From the NCBI GenBank assembly GCA_963762085.1, contig CAVXJD010000001.1, positions 186,001 to 250,000 of the forward strand: a stretch of DNA of 64,000 nucleotides. Direction: 5' to 3'. Of this stretch, positions 38,895-47,730 are shown in pieces. The notes under the pieces were generated by a model, which saw only the letters and a list, made by a program, of their open reading frames with translations, had not been told where the DNA came from and ran no database searches. The position numbers and the translations under genes were made by a program. How positions within the stretch are numbered: the stretch's first letter is position 1; each line of letters opens with the position of its first letter. This stretch comes from DASQGA01 sp963762085. Its GTDB lineage: Bacteria > Actinomycetota > Thermoleophilia > Gaiellales > Gaiellaceae.

Positions 38895-40088
38895 CTAGAT
38901 CTTGCGACGAGGCCGGGAGGGGCCCCACTTCGAGCCGCGGCGGCGGGAGGTGTAGACACGCCTCGGCGGGGCGACCTTCATCCCAGTGCTGACGAACTGC
39001 TCGGTGTGGCCGTTCATGCGGGCGACCTGGCTCACGTCCGCCTGCTGCTCCGGGAGGACGAGTGTGACCCCGATGCCGTCACGGCCGGCGCGGCCGGTCC
39101 GCCCGACGCGGTGGACATACGCCGTGTGCTCTTCCGGCGGGTCGTAGTTGATGACGTGGCTGACCTCCTCGAGGTCGAGCCCGCGTGCGGCGACATCCGT
39201 CGCGATCAGCGTCGACGCCTTGCCGGTCTCGAAGTTCTTGAGCGCCCGCTCTCGCTGGCCCTGCGTCTTGTCGCCGTGCATCGCGACCGCGGTCACGTTG
39301 TGTGCCTTCAGCTTCTGGACGAGCCGGTCGGCGCCGCGCTTGGTGCGAACGAAAACGAGTGCGAGGCCCCGCTCCTCCTCGAGGAGCTTGGCGAGAGTCT
39401 GCACCTTCGTGTCCGACGTGACCGAGATGAAGCGGTGCGTGACCTCGCCCTTGTTCCCGACGGTGGCGAACTCCGCCTCGAAGCGGGCCGGGTCGTTCGT
39501 GTACATCCGCGCCAGCTCGCCGACCTTGCCGTCGAGCGTCGCGGAGAAGAACATCGTCTGCCGTTTCCGTGGAAGCCTGGCGACGATCCGGTCGACCTGC
39601 GGCTGGAAGCCCATGTCGAGCATGCGGTCGGCCTCGTCCAGGACGAGGATCCGAACACCCTCGAGAGACACCGCACGCCGCTCGAGCAGGTCGTTCAGCC
39701 GGCCAGGCGTGGCCACGAGGACGTGTGCCGACTGCGCGCGCTTGGACTGCGCATGGAGCGGAACGCCACCGTAGACGGCCGCCACCTTCAGGTTCTTCGA
39801 GCGGGCGATCACCTCGATGTCCTCGGTCACCTGCGCGCAAAGCTCACGGGTGGGGACGAGGACGAGGGCGGCCGGACGCTTCGCGTCCGCCTCGAGTCGC
39901 TCGACGATCGGGATTCCGAAGGCGAGCGTCTTGCCCGAACCGGTCGGCGACTTCGCGAGGACGTCGCGCCCGGCCAGTAGATCCGGGAGCACGAGCGCCT
40001 GGATCGGGAAAGGTGCGTAGATATCGCGCTCCGCGAGCGCTTGAGCCGTGCGCGCAGACACGCCAAGCTCGTGAAAAGACTCTTGCAT
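38895..40088 (-). CDS. DEAD-box RNA helicase
   Basis: A 397-residue ATP-dependent RNA helicase. Motifs in order: Q motif FHELGVSARTAQAL with PFPIQALVLP, I SPTGSGKT, Ia PTREL, Ib TPGRL, II VLDEADRMLDMGF, III SATLDG, V ATDVAARGLDL, VI HRVGRTGRAGR. A short basic C-terminus (RRGSKWGPSRPRRKI) replaces the long tail of some members. Lies 9 nt upstream of typA, so the two may be co-transcribed. Likely in ribosome assembly or cold adaptation. Confidence 0.95.
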   Translation of the reverse strand: MQESFHELGVSARTAQALAERDIYAPFPIQALVLPDLLAGRDVLAKSPTGSGKTLAFGIPIVERLEADAKRPAALVLVPTRELCAQVTEDIEVIARSKNLKVAAVYGGVPLHAQSKRAQSAHVLVATPGRLNDLLERRAVSLEGVRILVLDEADRMLDMGFQPQVDRIVARLPRKRQTMFFSATLDGKVGELARMYTNDPARFEAEFATVGNKGEVTHRFISVTSDTKVQTLAKLLEEERGLALVFVRTKRGADRLVQKLKAHNVTAVAMHGDKTQGQRERALKNFETGKASTLIATDVAARGLDLEEVSHVINYDPPEEHTAYVHRVGRTGRAGRDGIGVTLVLPEQQADVSQVARMNGHTEQFVSTGMKVAPPRRVYTSRRRGSKWGPSRPRRKI

Positions 40089-40374
40089 TTCTGATTCAAC
40101 TCCTCTTGTTACGGGGTCGAGATCCGATCTACCCCGAACCGAGAAGGAACCGAGAAGTCAAACCTCACGAGACGGCAGATGCCATCCGTTCGTCCACCGT
40201 AGCAGCAGTATGGGCCGCCGGCGTCCCCCGGATGGTTCCGTGCGTCTTCTGTGGCTATCGGCACTTTGGACACCTCAGATGAGCCGGAGGGAGAGTCGAA
40301 GCGATCCTGGGGATGCCTAGCCGGGGTTCCGTGCCAGGCTAGATCTCAGGGCGGGAACGCGTTAGCGTCGTGCG

Positions 40375-40803
40375 GTGGCGGTTCTCCCGGACAGCGCGCG
40401 CGAGGTCCTCGAGTCCGACGGGCTTGCCCACCTGGTGACGCTGAACCCCGATGGGAGCCCACAGGTGACATGCGTGTGGATCGGGCTCGAGGGCGACGAG
40501 ATCGTCTGCGCGCACCTGGGCCGCTTCCAGAAGGTGAAGAACATCGAGCGCGACCCACGCGTGACGCTCTCGGTGGAGGCGCCGGGGGAGAACGCGATCG
40601 GGATGAAGCACTACCTCGTCGTCCACGGGAAGGCACGAATCACCGAGGGCGGCGCCCCGGAGCTCCTGCAGAAGCTCGCGGAGACGTACGTCGGGCCCGG
40701 TGTGAAGTTCCCGCCGATGCCCGATCCGCCGCCGGGGGTCGTCACCCGAATCACCCCGGAGCGGGTCGGCGGCATGGGACCCTGGGCTTCCAGCCCCACT
40801 TGA
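40375..40803 (+). CDS. PPOX-class F420-dependent oxidoreductase
   Basis: A 142-residue split-barrel flavin/F420-binding protein. N-terminal EVLESDGLAHLVTLNPDGSPQ followed by VTCVWIGLEGDEIV and KVKNIERDPRVTLSV is the family pattern. F420-dependent members are common in Actinobacteria, but the cofactor (F420 versus FMN) cannot be decided from these motifs alone. Starts at a GTG. It is convergent with gatB, with only a few bases between the stops. Confidence 0.8.
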   Translation: MAVLPDSAREVLESDGLAHLVTLNPDGSPQVTCVWIGLEGDEIVCAHLGRFQKVKNIERDPRVTLSVEAPGENAIGMKHYLVVHGKARITEGGAPELLQKLAETYVGPGVKFPPMPDPPPGVVTRITPERVGGMGPWASSPT

Positions 40804-40809
40804 GGCTTC

Positions 40810-42210
40810 CTACCGAGCGAGCTTCTCCCGCACGCGCTCGTTCACGACCTTCGCGTTCGCCTTGCCCTGCGTCTCCTTCATCACCTGGCCGACGAAGTAG
40901 CCGAGCAAGCCGTCCTTGCCGGAAAGGTACTGCTCGACCTGGGGACCGTTCGCGGCCAGGACTTTCTCGATCACGGGGTCGAGCTCGGACTCGTCGGAGA
41001 TGGACGTCTCCGCCAGATACGTCTCAGCCTTGAAGCCGGGATCTGCGCTTGCGGACAGAGCCTCCGTGAACGCTGCTCGCGGGATCCCTCCTCTCGCCTC
41101 AATCAGCTTGCCCAGCTCCTCGGCATTCACCGCCGCCGGATCGACTCCCGCTCCCACCAGCTGGTTCATGAGCACGTTCGCGACGCTGCGGCGGTCGCCC
41201 GGAACCCGCGTGTAGAGCTCGTCGCGGCCGTTGGTGACCAGCCCCTCGGCCAGATCGAAGCCGACCTCGGCCTCGAGCCTGCGGATGCGCACGCCCGGGG
41301 CCTCGGGAAGCTCGGCGCGCAGGCGCTCGATCATCTCCTCCGGCGGCTCGACGGCCACCAGGTCGGGTTCCGGAAAGTACCGATAGTCGTCCGCCTCCTC
41401 CTTGGAGCGGAGCGCCGAGACCGAGCCGCTCGCCGGGTCGAAGTGGAGCGTCTCCTGAACGACTTCCTCGCCCGTCTCGTAGAGCCCGATCTGCCGTGCC
41501 ACCTCGGCCTCGATCCCGTCGGCGACGAACTTGAACGAGTTGATGTTCTTGAGCTCGGTCTTCGTCCGGAAGCCGGTCTCACCCACCTCCCGGACCGAGA
41601 CGTTCGCGTCGCAGCGGAGCGAGCCCTTCTCCATCTCCGCGTCCGAGATCCCAAGCTCGACGACCGTCTGCCGGAGGAGCTGGAGGTAACGGCGCGCCTC
41701 CTCGGGCGAGCGGATGTCCGGCTCGGAGACGATCTCGACGAGCGGCGTCCCGCCCCGGTTGTAGTCGACCAACGACTCGGTCGAGCCCGAGATGCGACCG
41801 CCGGCGCCCCCACGATGCTCGCTCTTGGCCGCGTCCTCCTCGAGGTGCGCGCGGACGATCCCGATCTCGCGATCGCCGTCCGGCCCGGGAACGGTGAAAC
41901 GCCCACCCGAGCAGAGGGGCACGTCGTACTGGGAGATCTGGTACCCCTTGGGCAGGTCGGGATACCAGTAGTGCTTGCGGTGGAAAAGGGCGCGCGTCGC
42001 GATCTCGCACCCGAGGGCGAGGCCGAGTTTCACCGTCGACTCGATCGCCTGGGCATTTGGGACGGGGAGCGCCCCGGGGTGCGCCAGGCAGACAGGACAG
42101 GTGCGGGTGTTCTTTGCCTCGCCCCAGACGTTCTCGCAGCGGCAGAACATCTTCGTCCGCGTCTTCAGCTGGACGTGGATCTCGAGCCCGACGACCGCCT
42201 CCCAGCTCAT
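40810..42210 (-). CDS. gatB: Asp/Glu-tRNA(Asn/Gln) amidotransferase subunit B
   Basis: Kinase and tRNA-binding subunit of the GatCAB complex that converts Glu-tRNA-Gln and Asp-tRNA-Asn to the amide forms. The 466-residue protein begins AVVGLEIHVQLKT. It carries zinc Cys residues in CRCENVWGEAKN and TCPVCLAHPG, FNRG-type motif in VDYNRGGTPLVEIVSEPD, and the C-terminal tail domain with YFVGQVMKETQGKA. Overlaps the 5' small gene by ATGA. Confidence 0.96.
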   Translation of the reverse strand: MSWEAVVGLEIHVQLKTRTKMFCRCENVWGEAKNTRTCPVCLAHPGALPVPNAQAIESTVKLGLALGCEIATRALFHRKHYWYPDLPKGYQISQYDVPLCSGGRFTVPGPDGDREIGIVRAHLEEDAAKSEHRGGAGGRISGSTESLVDYNRGGTPLVEIVSEPDIRSPEEARRYLQLLRQTVVELGISDAEMEKGSLRCDANVSVREVGETGFRTKTELKNINSFKFVADGIEAEVARQIGLYETGEEVVQETLHFDPASGSVSALRSKEEADDYRYFPEPDLVAVEPPEEMIERLRAELPEAPGVRIRRLEAEVGFDLAEGLVTNGRDELYTRVPGDRRSVANVLMNQLVGAGVDPAAVNAEELGKLIEARGGIPRAAFTEALSASADPGFKAETYLAETSISDESELDPVIEKVLAANGPQVEQYLSGKDGLLGYFVGQVMKETQGKANAKVVNERVREKLAR

Positions 42211-42623
42211 CGCGCGTGCTCCTCGAAGGCGGCATGGTCGCCGGCGAGCACGTGCGCGTGGCGGCGAAGCGTCTCGGCGGCCACAGAGAGGGTCCGGTCG
42301 AGCTCGGCGGCGGTGAAGGCCTCGCCGAACATGCGGCGGGCGACGCGAAGCGACGGCTCGAGCTCGTCGAGCGGGAGCCAGTGCGAGGGTGCATAGGCGA
42401 AGAGGGGCGGCAGCCTTCCATCCACGAGGCGGACGAGCCAGACGCAGACCTGGTCGTCGCGCGGCTCGAGCTCGACCCGAACCGCGGTCTCGCGGCCCGT
42501 GTAGAGGATCGCCGTGCCGTCGCCGACGACCTCGCGGCGGAAGCCGTGCTCCTCTTCGAGGAAGCGGAGCCGGTCGGTGCTCGCCGGGACGAAGGCCGCG
42601 CCGGGATCGACGAACGTCTTCAT
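42207..42623 (-). CDS. Hypothetical protein inside the gatCAB operon
   Basis: A 138-residue protein with start ATG at 42623. It overlaps the gatA stop and the gatB start (ATGA at both ends), so it is translationally coupled to the amidotransferase genes. Sequence is charged and helical (TDRLRFLEEEHGFRREVVG, LDELEPSLRVARRMFGEAF, AAETLRRHAHVLAGDH). No known motif. Position suggests it assists the amidotransferase or uses its transcript. Confidence 0.72.
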   Translation of the reverse strand: MKTFVDPGAAFVPASTDRLRFLEEEHGFRREVVGDGTAILYTGRETAVRVELEPRDDQVCVWLVRLVDGRLPPLFAYAPSHWLPLDELEPSLRVARRMFGEAFTAAELDRTLSVAAETLRRHAHVLAGDHAAFEEHAR

Positions 42624-44038
42624 CGCAGGCGCTCCGGCACGTAGTCGAAATCGAGTACCCGCTCGAGCACGTGCCCGGTGCGGAAGAGCGTGTTCTCCGA
42701 GAACTGTGGCCCGATCAGCTGGAGGCCGACCGGGAGTCCCTCGGAGAGGCCGCACGGGATCGAGAGGCCCGGCAGGCCGGCCATGTTCGGAGGAATCGTG
42801 AGGACGTCCGAGAGGTACATGGCAAGCGGGTTCTCGGCTTTCTCTCCGATCCGGAAGGCGACCGTCGGCGAGGTCGGGCTGAGGAGGACGTCGAAGTCCT
42901 CGAAGGCCGCTTCGAACTCGCGGCCGATCACCGTTCGCACCTTCTGGGCCTGGCCGTAGTAGGCCTCGTGGTAGCCGGCCGAGAGCGCGTAGGTGCCGAG
43001 CATGATGCGCCTCTTTGTCTCGGCCCCGAATCCCTCCCAGCGGGTGTGCTCGTAGAGCTCGGTGAGGCCGCCGCCCTTCACCTCGGCGCGGTAGCCGAAA
43101 CGGACACCGTCATAGCGGGCCAGGTTCGAGCTGGCCTCGGCGGGTGCGACCAGGTAATAGCAGGCGAGCCCGTACTCGACGGAGCGCGGGAGGCGGGTCT
43201 CGCCCACCTCGGCGCCGAGCTCCTCGGCGAGCTCGATCGTCCGGTCGACTGCTTCTTTGACTCCCGGCTCGATGCCCTCGACATCGTTCAGCTCGCGCGG
43301 GATGCCGATCCGGAGGCCCCGGAGATCCTCCTCCACCGGGATCCGGACGGGCTCGGGCAGCTCCACAGTGGTCGAGTCGCAGGGATCCCGGCCGGCGATG
43401 ATCTCGTAGAGGCGCGCGTTGTCGCGCACGGTCTTCGTGAGCGGGCCGACCTGGTCGAGGCTCGAAGCGAAGGCGACGATCCCGTACCGGGAAACGGTCC
43501 CGTACGTGGGACGCAAGCCGACGAGGCCGCAGAGCGAGGCGGGCTGCTTGATGGACCCGCCGGTGTCGGAGCCGAGCGCCCAGGGAGCGAGCCCGCCTGC
43601 GACGGCTGCGGCCGAGCCTCCGGAAGAACCGCCGGGCACCCGCTCGGGGTCCCAGGGATTCCGGGTGGGCCCATAGGCCGAATTCTCGGTGGACGAGCCC
43701 ATCGCGAACTCGTCCATGTTGGTCTTGCCCACGATCGGCAGGCCGGCCTCCTTGCAGCGCGACGCGACGGTCGAGTCGAAGACGGGGACGTAGCCCTCCA
43801 GGATCTTCGAGCCGGCAGTGGTCGGGATTCCCTTCGTCGTGATGACGTCCTTGTGTGCGATCGGGACGCCTGCCCCGCTCTCGCCGACGACGTGGAGGAA
43901 GGCGTGGAGTTCTCCGTCGCGCTCGTCGATCGCGCCGCGGTAGGCCGCGGAGATCTCCTCACCGGAGACTTCCTGGCGCTCGAGAAGGCCGGACACGTCC
44001 TCCGCGGTCAGCCTCAGGGTGTCAATCAGTGGGGCCAC
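42620..44038 (-). CDS. gatA: Asp/Glu-tRNA(Asn/Gln) amidotransferase subunit A
   Basis: Glutaminase/amidase subunit. The Ser-cisSer-Lys triad is visible: Lys in IAHKDVITTKG near residue 66, GGSSGGSAAAVAGG near residue 138, and GSDTGGSIKQPASLCG near residue 160. Start is taken as the GTG at 44038 (APLIDTLRLTAEDV), which gives 472 residues, normal for GatA. A longer frame from 44161 would overlap gatC heavily and lacks homology. Confidence 0.95.
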   Translation of the reverse strand: MAPLIDTLRLTAEDVSGLLERQEVSGEEISAAYRGAIDERDGELHAFLHVVGESGAGVPIAHKDVITTKGIPTTAGSKILEGYVPVFDSTVASRCKEAGLPIVGKTNMDEFAMGSSTENSAYGPTRNPWDPERVPGGSSGGSAAAVAGGLAPWALGSDTGGSIKQPASLCGLVGLRPTYGTVSRYGIVAFASSLDQVGPLTKTVRDNARLYEIIAGRDPCDSTTVELPEPVRIPVEEDLRGLRIGIPRELNDVEGIEPGVKEAVDRTIELAEELGAEVGETRLPRSVEYGLACYYLVAPAEASSNLARYDGVRFGYRAEVKGGGLTELYEHTRWEGFGAETKRRIMLGTYALSAGYHEAYYGQAQKVRTVIGREFEAAFEDFDVLLSPTSPTVAFRIGEKAENPLAMYLSDVLTIPPNMAGLPGLSIPCGLSEGLPVGLQLIGPQFSENTLFRTGHVLERVLDFDYVPERLR

Positions 44039-44111
44039 CCCGGACCACCACCCGCTATGAGCGTAACGAGGAAAGTCGCACGGATGGTGCGCACGATGTG
44101 TCGGAAGCGTG

Positions 44112-44396
44112 TCATCCGACCGCGGGCACGCGGAAGGCACCTTCCGCCGTGTCGGGCGCATTCTTCAGCGCATCTTCGGCTGAGAGCGAGGGGCGAGGCT
44201 CGTCTTCGGCCCACACGTTCACGAGATCAAGCGGATGGGACGTTGGTGGGACGTCGGCCAGGTCGAGCTCGGCCACCTTGCCGACCGCATCCAGGATCGC
44301 CTCGAGCTCACCGCGCAGCCGGTCGATCTCCCCCTCCGGAATCTCCAGCCGCGCTAGCCGGGCGACGTGGAGAACTTCTTCTCGTGTAATGGTCAT
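44112..44396 (-). CDS. gatC: Asp/Glu-tRNA(Asn/Gln) amidotransferase subunit C
   Basis: Small 94-residue subunit that bridges GatA and GatB. Sequence EEVLHVARLARLEIPEGEIDRL and VAELDLADVPPTSHPLDLVNVW follow the family pattern. First gene of the gatCA-x-B operon. The sequence directly above its ATG (44401-44456) is a relic of the 167-bp element. Confidence 0.93.
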   Translation of the reverse strand: MTITREEVLHVARLARLEIPEGEIDRLRGELEAILDAVGKVAELDLADVPPTSHPLDLVNVWAEDEPRPSLSAEDALKNAPDTAEGAFRVPAVG

Positions 44397-44400
44397 CGAA

Positions 44401-44456
44401 CCTCTGGTTGGCTGGTCGGGAAATTGCCGTGTTGTTGTCGGTCAACCATCAGGTTA
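44401..44456 (+). mobile_element. Internally deleted relic of the 167-bp element
   Basis: The left part (TGGTTGGctggTCGGGAAATTGCCGTG) resembles the left arm of the full copies with a 4-nt insertion. The right part (GTTGTCGGTCAACCATCAGGTT) resembles the right end of copy A. The two ends also pair with each other as an imperfect hairpin. The interior of about 110 bp is missing. It sits just upstream of gatC. Less certain than the two full copies. Confidence 0.42.
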
Positions 44457-44461
44457 AAGGT

Positions 44462-44487
44462 GACGGGCCCCTCGTCGGGGGCCCGTC
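44462..44487 (-). terminator. Terminator of cspA
   Basis: A perfect 10-bp stem (gacgggcccc / ggggcccgtc) with a 6-nt loop lies 21 nt past the cspA stop on the minus strand. The T-run after it is short (ACCTTTAACC), so termination may be partial. Confidence 0.65.
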
Positions 44488-44508
44488 GAAACGTGGATTC
44501 TCTCTCCG

Positions 44509-44709
44509 TTAAACGAGCTGAACGTTGGCCGCCTGCAGGCCTTTCTGACCCTCTACGACCTCGAACTCGACCTTCTGGCCCTCGGCGAGCGACTTGTAGC
44601 CGTCCCCCTGGATCGCAGAAAAGTGAACGAACACGTCCTCTCCGCCCTCGCGGGCGATGAAGCCGTATCCCTTCTCGTTCGAGAACCACTTGACGGTGCC
44701 TTCTGCCAA
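44509..44709 (-). CDS. Cold shock protein, CspA family
   Basis: A 66-residue single cold-shock domain that binds single-stranded nucleic acid. RNP1 is KGYGFIA and RNP2 is VFVHFSA. The C-terminal EGQKGLQAANVQLV is typical. Starts at TTG (44709) preceded by a strong SD, GAAGGAGGAAGGAC. The leader contains a perfect 8-bp hairpin (cgccgtga / tcacggcg, 44771-44789), which could be a folD-side structure or a 5'-UTR element. Confidence 0.96.
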   Translation of the reverse strand: MAEGTVKWFSNEKGYGFIAREGGEDVFVHFSAIQGDGYKSLAEGQKVEFEVVEGQKGLQAANVQLV

Positions 44710-44797
44710 GTCCTTCCTCCTTCAAAAACGAACGACGACCCGGCAGAGAGCCGTCGCAAAGGGCTGAAACGCCGTGACGCTCACGGCGCGTCGCAGA

Positions 44798-45661
44798 TTA
44801 GCGCCCTACGAGCGGGTAGGCAAGAGCCTGCGCCTGGTAACGGGCAGCGCGAACGGTGTTCCGGAGCAGCATCGCGATCGTCATCGGGCCGACGCCGCCC
44901 GGAACGGGCGTCAGGTGTCCAGCCACCTCGGCAACGTCCGGTGCCACGTCGCCTACCACCTTGCCGTCGACGCGGTTGATGCCGACGTCGATCACGGTCG
45001 CGCCCGGCTTCACCATCTCGGCGGTGACCGTCGCCGGCCGCCCCACCGCCGCAACAACGACGTCGGCGGCCCGCGCGCGCTCGGCGAGGTTCGTCGTCCG
45101 GCTGTGCGTGATCGTCACGGTGGCGTGCTCGGCCAGAAGGAGGAGCGAGATCGGCTTTCCGACGATGTTTGAGCGGCCGATCACGACCGCGTCCGCGCCC
45201 TGGAGCTCGATCTCATACTCGCGCAGGAGCTCGAGAATCCCCGCGGGCGTCGCGGGTGGCAGCGTCGGTCGGCCGAGCAGGAGGAAGCCCGCGTTGATCG
45301 GGTGGAAACCATCCACGTCCTTGACCGGGTCAATCGACCTGATCACCAGGTCCTCGTCGATCTGGGGCGGCAGCGGCAGCTGTACGAGAATGCCGGTGAC
45401 GCGCTCGTCCGCGTTCAGTTCCGCGATGAGTCCGAGCAACTCTTCTTGGGAGATGCCGGCCGGAGGCCCATGGTGGAAGGCCTCGATACCAGCCTCGACG
45501 CAGGCTTTCTCCTTGTTGGAGACGTAGATGGCCGATGCCGGGTCCTCGCCGACGAGGACGGTCGCGAGCCCGACCGGCCGGTCGAGCTCTGCCACCTCTC
45601 GAGCCACGTCGGCGCGCACGCGGGCAGCGAGAGCCTTGCCGTCCATGAGAGTCGCCGCCAT
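44798..45661 (-). CDS. folD: Methylenetetrahydrofolate dehydrogenase/cyclohydrolase
   Basis: Bifunctional one-carbon enzyme of 287 residues. Catalytic Lys/Tyr region IYVSNKEKACVEAGI near residue 45, GILVQLPLPPQIDE, NAD(P) site VVIGRSNIVGKPISLLL near residue 160, and the C-terminal TPVPGGVGPMTIAML. Length and motif spacing are standard. No riboswitch-like structure is evident upstream. Confidence 0.95.
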   Translation of the reverse strand: MAATLMDGKALAARVRADVAREVAELDRPVGLATVLVGEDPASAIYVSNKEKACVEAGIEAFHHGPPAGISQEELLGLIAELNADERVTGILVQLPLPPQIDEDLVIRSIDPVKDVDGFHPINAGFLLLGRPTLPPATPAGILELLREYEIELQGADAVVIGRSNIVGKPISLLLLAEHATVTITHSRTTNLAERARAADVVVAAVGRPATVTAEMVKPGATVIDVGINRVDGKVVGDVAPDVAEVAGHLTPVPGGVGPMTIAMLLRNTVRAARYQAQALAYPLVGR

Positions 45662-45694
45662 TGGGTCGCCAAGGCTAACCGAGCGGCCGGGGGT

Positions 45695-46516
45695 CTAGGC
45701 GTCGCGCGTGGCCGTCCGCCAGGCACCCACCACGAGCGGCACGAGAAGCCAGCCGACGAGAACCGCGACGGCTGCCCCAACCGACATCGTGAGCTCGGAA
45801 CCGTGGAGGTTCGCGAAGGGACCCGGTGCCAGGCGGTCGAACGCGGCGTTCGGCAAGAACTCCCGGACCATTCCCAGCTTGGAGAAGGCCAGGAGGAGGG
45901 GTGCGACCACGAGCTGCCACGCGAGAACGACACCGATCGTGATGCTGCGTGACCCCACCAGGGAGGCAACTCCGAGGGCGAGCACGAACTGGAGCGTGAA
46001 TGCGAGCAGCACCCAGAGCCCTGCCTTGACGAGGAGAGACGGTGAAGGCGCCTGGAGGTTCCCGGCGAGGAGGACGCAGGCGATCGCCGAGCCCGCGAAG
46101 GAGATGGCGGCGAGCGGGAGCAGGAGCGCCAGGCCGCCCGGCAATCTGACCAGAAAGAGCTGGATCCGAGAACGCCCAGTCACGACGAGCTCACGGAAGA
46201 CACCGGCGTTCAGGTCGCCGGCGCCCGCAGTGGCGCCGATCATGATCGCGGCGACGAGCCCGAGCGTCAGGAGGACATCGATGCCGCCACTGAGGTTGTC
46301 GACTCCGCCCGCCGGGTCGTACTTGGCCGGATCGACCGCGTGGAGCGCGGCGAGGACCGTGTACGCAACCAGCTGCGGGCCGATCACGAGGGCGATCGAC
46401 GACCAGAGGAGTCCCCGGCGTTTCCGCAGCTTCAGGATCTCGGCCGAGATCAGCCTCGACCAGGTACGCGGCCGCCGCCGTGCCTTCGCGATCTGCCCGG
46501 TCGTCGCCGCGCTCAT
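45695..46516 (-). CDS. ABC-2 type transporter permease
   Basis: A 273-residue membrane protein with six hydrophobic segments and an N-terminal cytoplasmic helix (RRRPRTWSRLISAEILKLRKRRG). This is the layout of ABC-2 permeases in YhfK/NatB-type exporters. It pairs with the ATPase gene upstream on the same strand. The 145-bp repeat lies between the two. Its ATG (46514-46516) lies inside the left end of that repeat. Substrate unknown. Confidence 0.86.
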   Translation of the reverse strand: MSAATTGQIAKARRRPRTWSRLISAEILKLRKRRGLLWSSIALVIGPQLVAYTVLAALHAVDPAKYDPAGGVDNLSGGIDVLLTLGLVAAIMIGATAGAGDLNAGVFRELVVTGRSRIQLFLVRLPGGLALLLPLAAISFAGSAIACVLLAGNLQAPSPSLLVKAGLWVLLAFTLQFVLALGVASLVGSRSITIGVVLAWQLVVAPLLLAFSKLGMVREFLPNAAFDRLAPGPFANLHGSELTMSVGAAVAVLVGWLLVPLVVGAWRTATRDA

Positions 46517-46655
46517 GGGCCGGCCTTTGGCACATGAGCGTGTGGAGGGGGTTTGGGGGAACCAGGAGGTTCCTCCACGTTGGACTGTAAGAGGGGGGCT
46601 CGCGGGGGAAACTTGGTTTCCCCAGCGGGAGCGAGCCGAAGGCGAGGGACGGTCA
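46511..46655 (+). repeat. 145-bp three-hairpin intergenic repeat, copy 2
   Basis: Fills the gap between the ABC ATPase and permease genes exactly. The left end holds the permease start codon and the right end the ATPase stop. It has the same three stem-loops as copy 1. In the first hairpin, an A-T pair in copy 1 (positions 7 and 23) is G-C here, a compensating change. Terminal direct repeat is GCTCA/GGTCA (4 of 5). Confidence 0.78.
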
Positions 46656-47621
46656 CGGCGCCACCCCCAGGCGGGACGTGATCTCGAGGAATCGCTCCTC
46701 GAGCGAGACGCGCGCCGGCTCGAGCCGGTAGACCGCCACCCCGGACTCGACCAGGCGCTTGTTCAGGTCGGCCGCGACCTCGGGCGGGGAGGCGTCGGGT
46801 ACGAACTCGACGCTCAGGCCCTCCGCGGTCCCGTTCACCGAGGCCACCGACGGATGGGCGGCGACGAGCTCGCGAGCACGCGGCTGGTCGTCCACCTGGA
46901 TCAGCAGGGTCTTGCTCTCGCCCCCGGCGGCGATCTCCGAGACGGACCCGCGCCAGACGACCTTTCCGTGGTCGACGATCGCGAGCGCGTCGCAGATCTT
47001 CTCCACCTCGTCCAGGAGATGGGAAGAGAGCACCACCGTCCGGCCCTCGTCCACGAACTCGCGGATCATGTTCCTGAACTCCTGGATGCCTGCTGGGTCG
47101 AGCCCGTTCGTCGGCTCGTCGAGGATCAGCAGCTCCGGCTCGGCGAGGAGAGCGCGCGCAACGCCTAGACGCTGACGCATGCCGAGCGAGTACTTGGAGA
47201 CGCGCTCGTTTGCTCGATCGGCGAGACCGACCCGCGCGAGGGCCCCGTCGATCCGGTCGTGCGCCTCGGGCTCGCGGGCGGCGGCGATGATCCTCAGGTT
47301 CTCACGGCCTGTCAGGTGCGAGTGGAAGCGTGGCTCCTCGACGATTGCGCCGACCCGCGCGAGCGCGGCGGCGCGTTCCTCGGGCAGGGGCTTTCCGAGC
47401 AGGCGCATCGTCCCCGAGTCCGCCTTCGTGAGCCCGAGCAGGATCCTGATGAGCGTGGTCTTGCCCGCTCCGTTCGGGCCCAGGTACCCGAAGGCAGAGC
47501 CTCTCGGGATCTGGAGATCGACGTGGTCGACCGCGACACGCTGGCCGAACCGCTTGGTGAGGCCGGAGGTCTCGACGACCCAGTCGCCGCCGGCAGCGTC
47601 TCTCGGACGGGTTGCGGCCAT
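46653..47621 (-). CDS. ABC transporter ATP-binding protein
   Basis: A 322-residue ATPase. Walker A GPNGAGKTTLIRIL near residue 48, Q-loop in GAIVEEPRFHSH, signature SKYSLGMRQRLGVARALL, Walker B LLILDEPTNGLDPAGI, H-loop VVLSSHLLDEVEKI. A C-terminal 90-residue extension (SKTLLIQVDDQPRARELVAA) is the regulatory domain seen in ABC-2 drug/lipid exporters. Start ATG 47621. Separated from its permease by the 145-bp repeat. Confidence 0.93.
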   Translation of the reverse strand: MAATRPRDAAGGDWVVETSGLTKRFGQRVAVDHVDLQIPRGSAFGYLGPNGAGKTTLIRILLGLTKADSGTMRLLGKPLPEERAAALARVGAIVEEPRFHSHLTGRENLRIIAAAREPEAHDRIDGALARVGLADRANERVSKYSLGMRQRLGVARALLAEPELLILDEPTNGLDPAGIQEFRNMIREFVDEGRTVVLSSHLLDEVEKICDALAIVDHGKVVWRGSVSEIAAGGESKTLLIQVDDQPRARELVAAHPSVASVNGTAEGLSVEFVPDASPPEVAADLNKRLVESGVAVYRLEPARVSLEERFLEITSRLGVAP

Positions 47622-47730
47622 CCATCTCAGCGTACGCCTCGCAGCCCTGCCACTGTTCGAGAGCCGCAAAGAAACGCTTCACTCGAAGCAGGGACTCGTA
47701 TCAGGCACAACGAACACCGATATCTGAGCC

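Noticed and set aside
42389..44389. Long frames antisense to gatA, typA, tyrS and other genes
   Set aside because: They mirror strongly coding genes on the other strand, as expected at high GC, and lack homology-like motifs.
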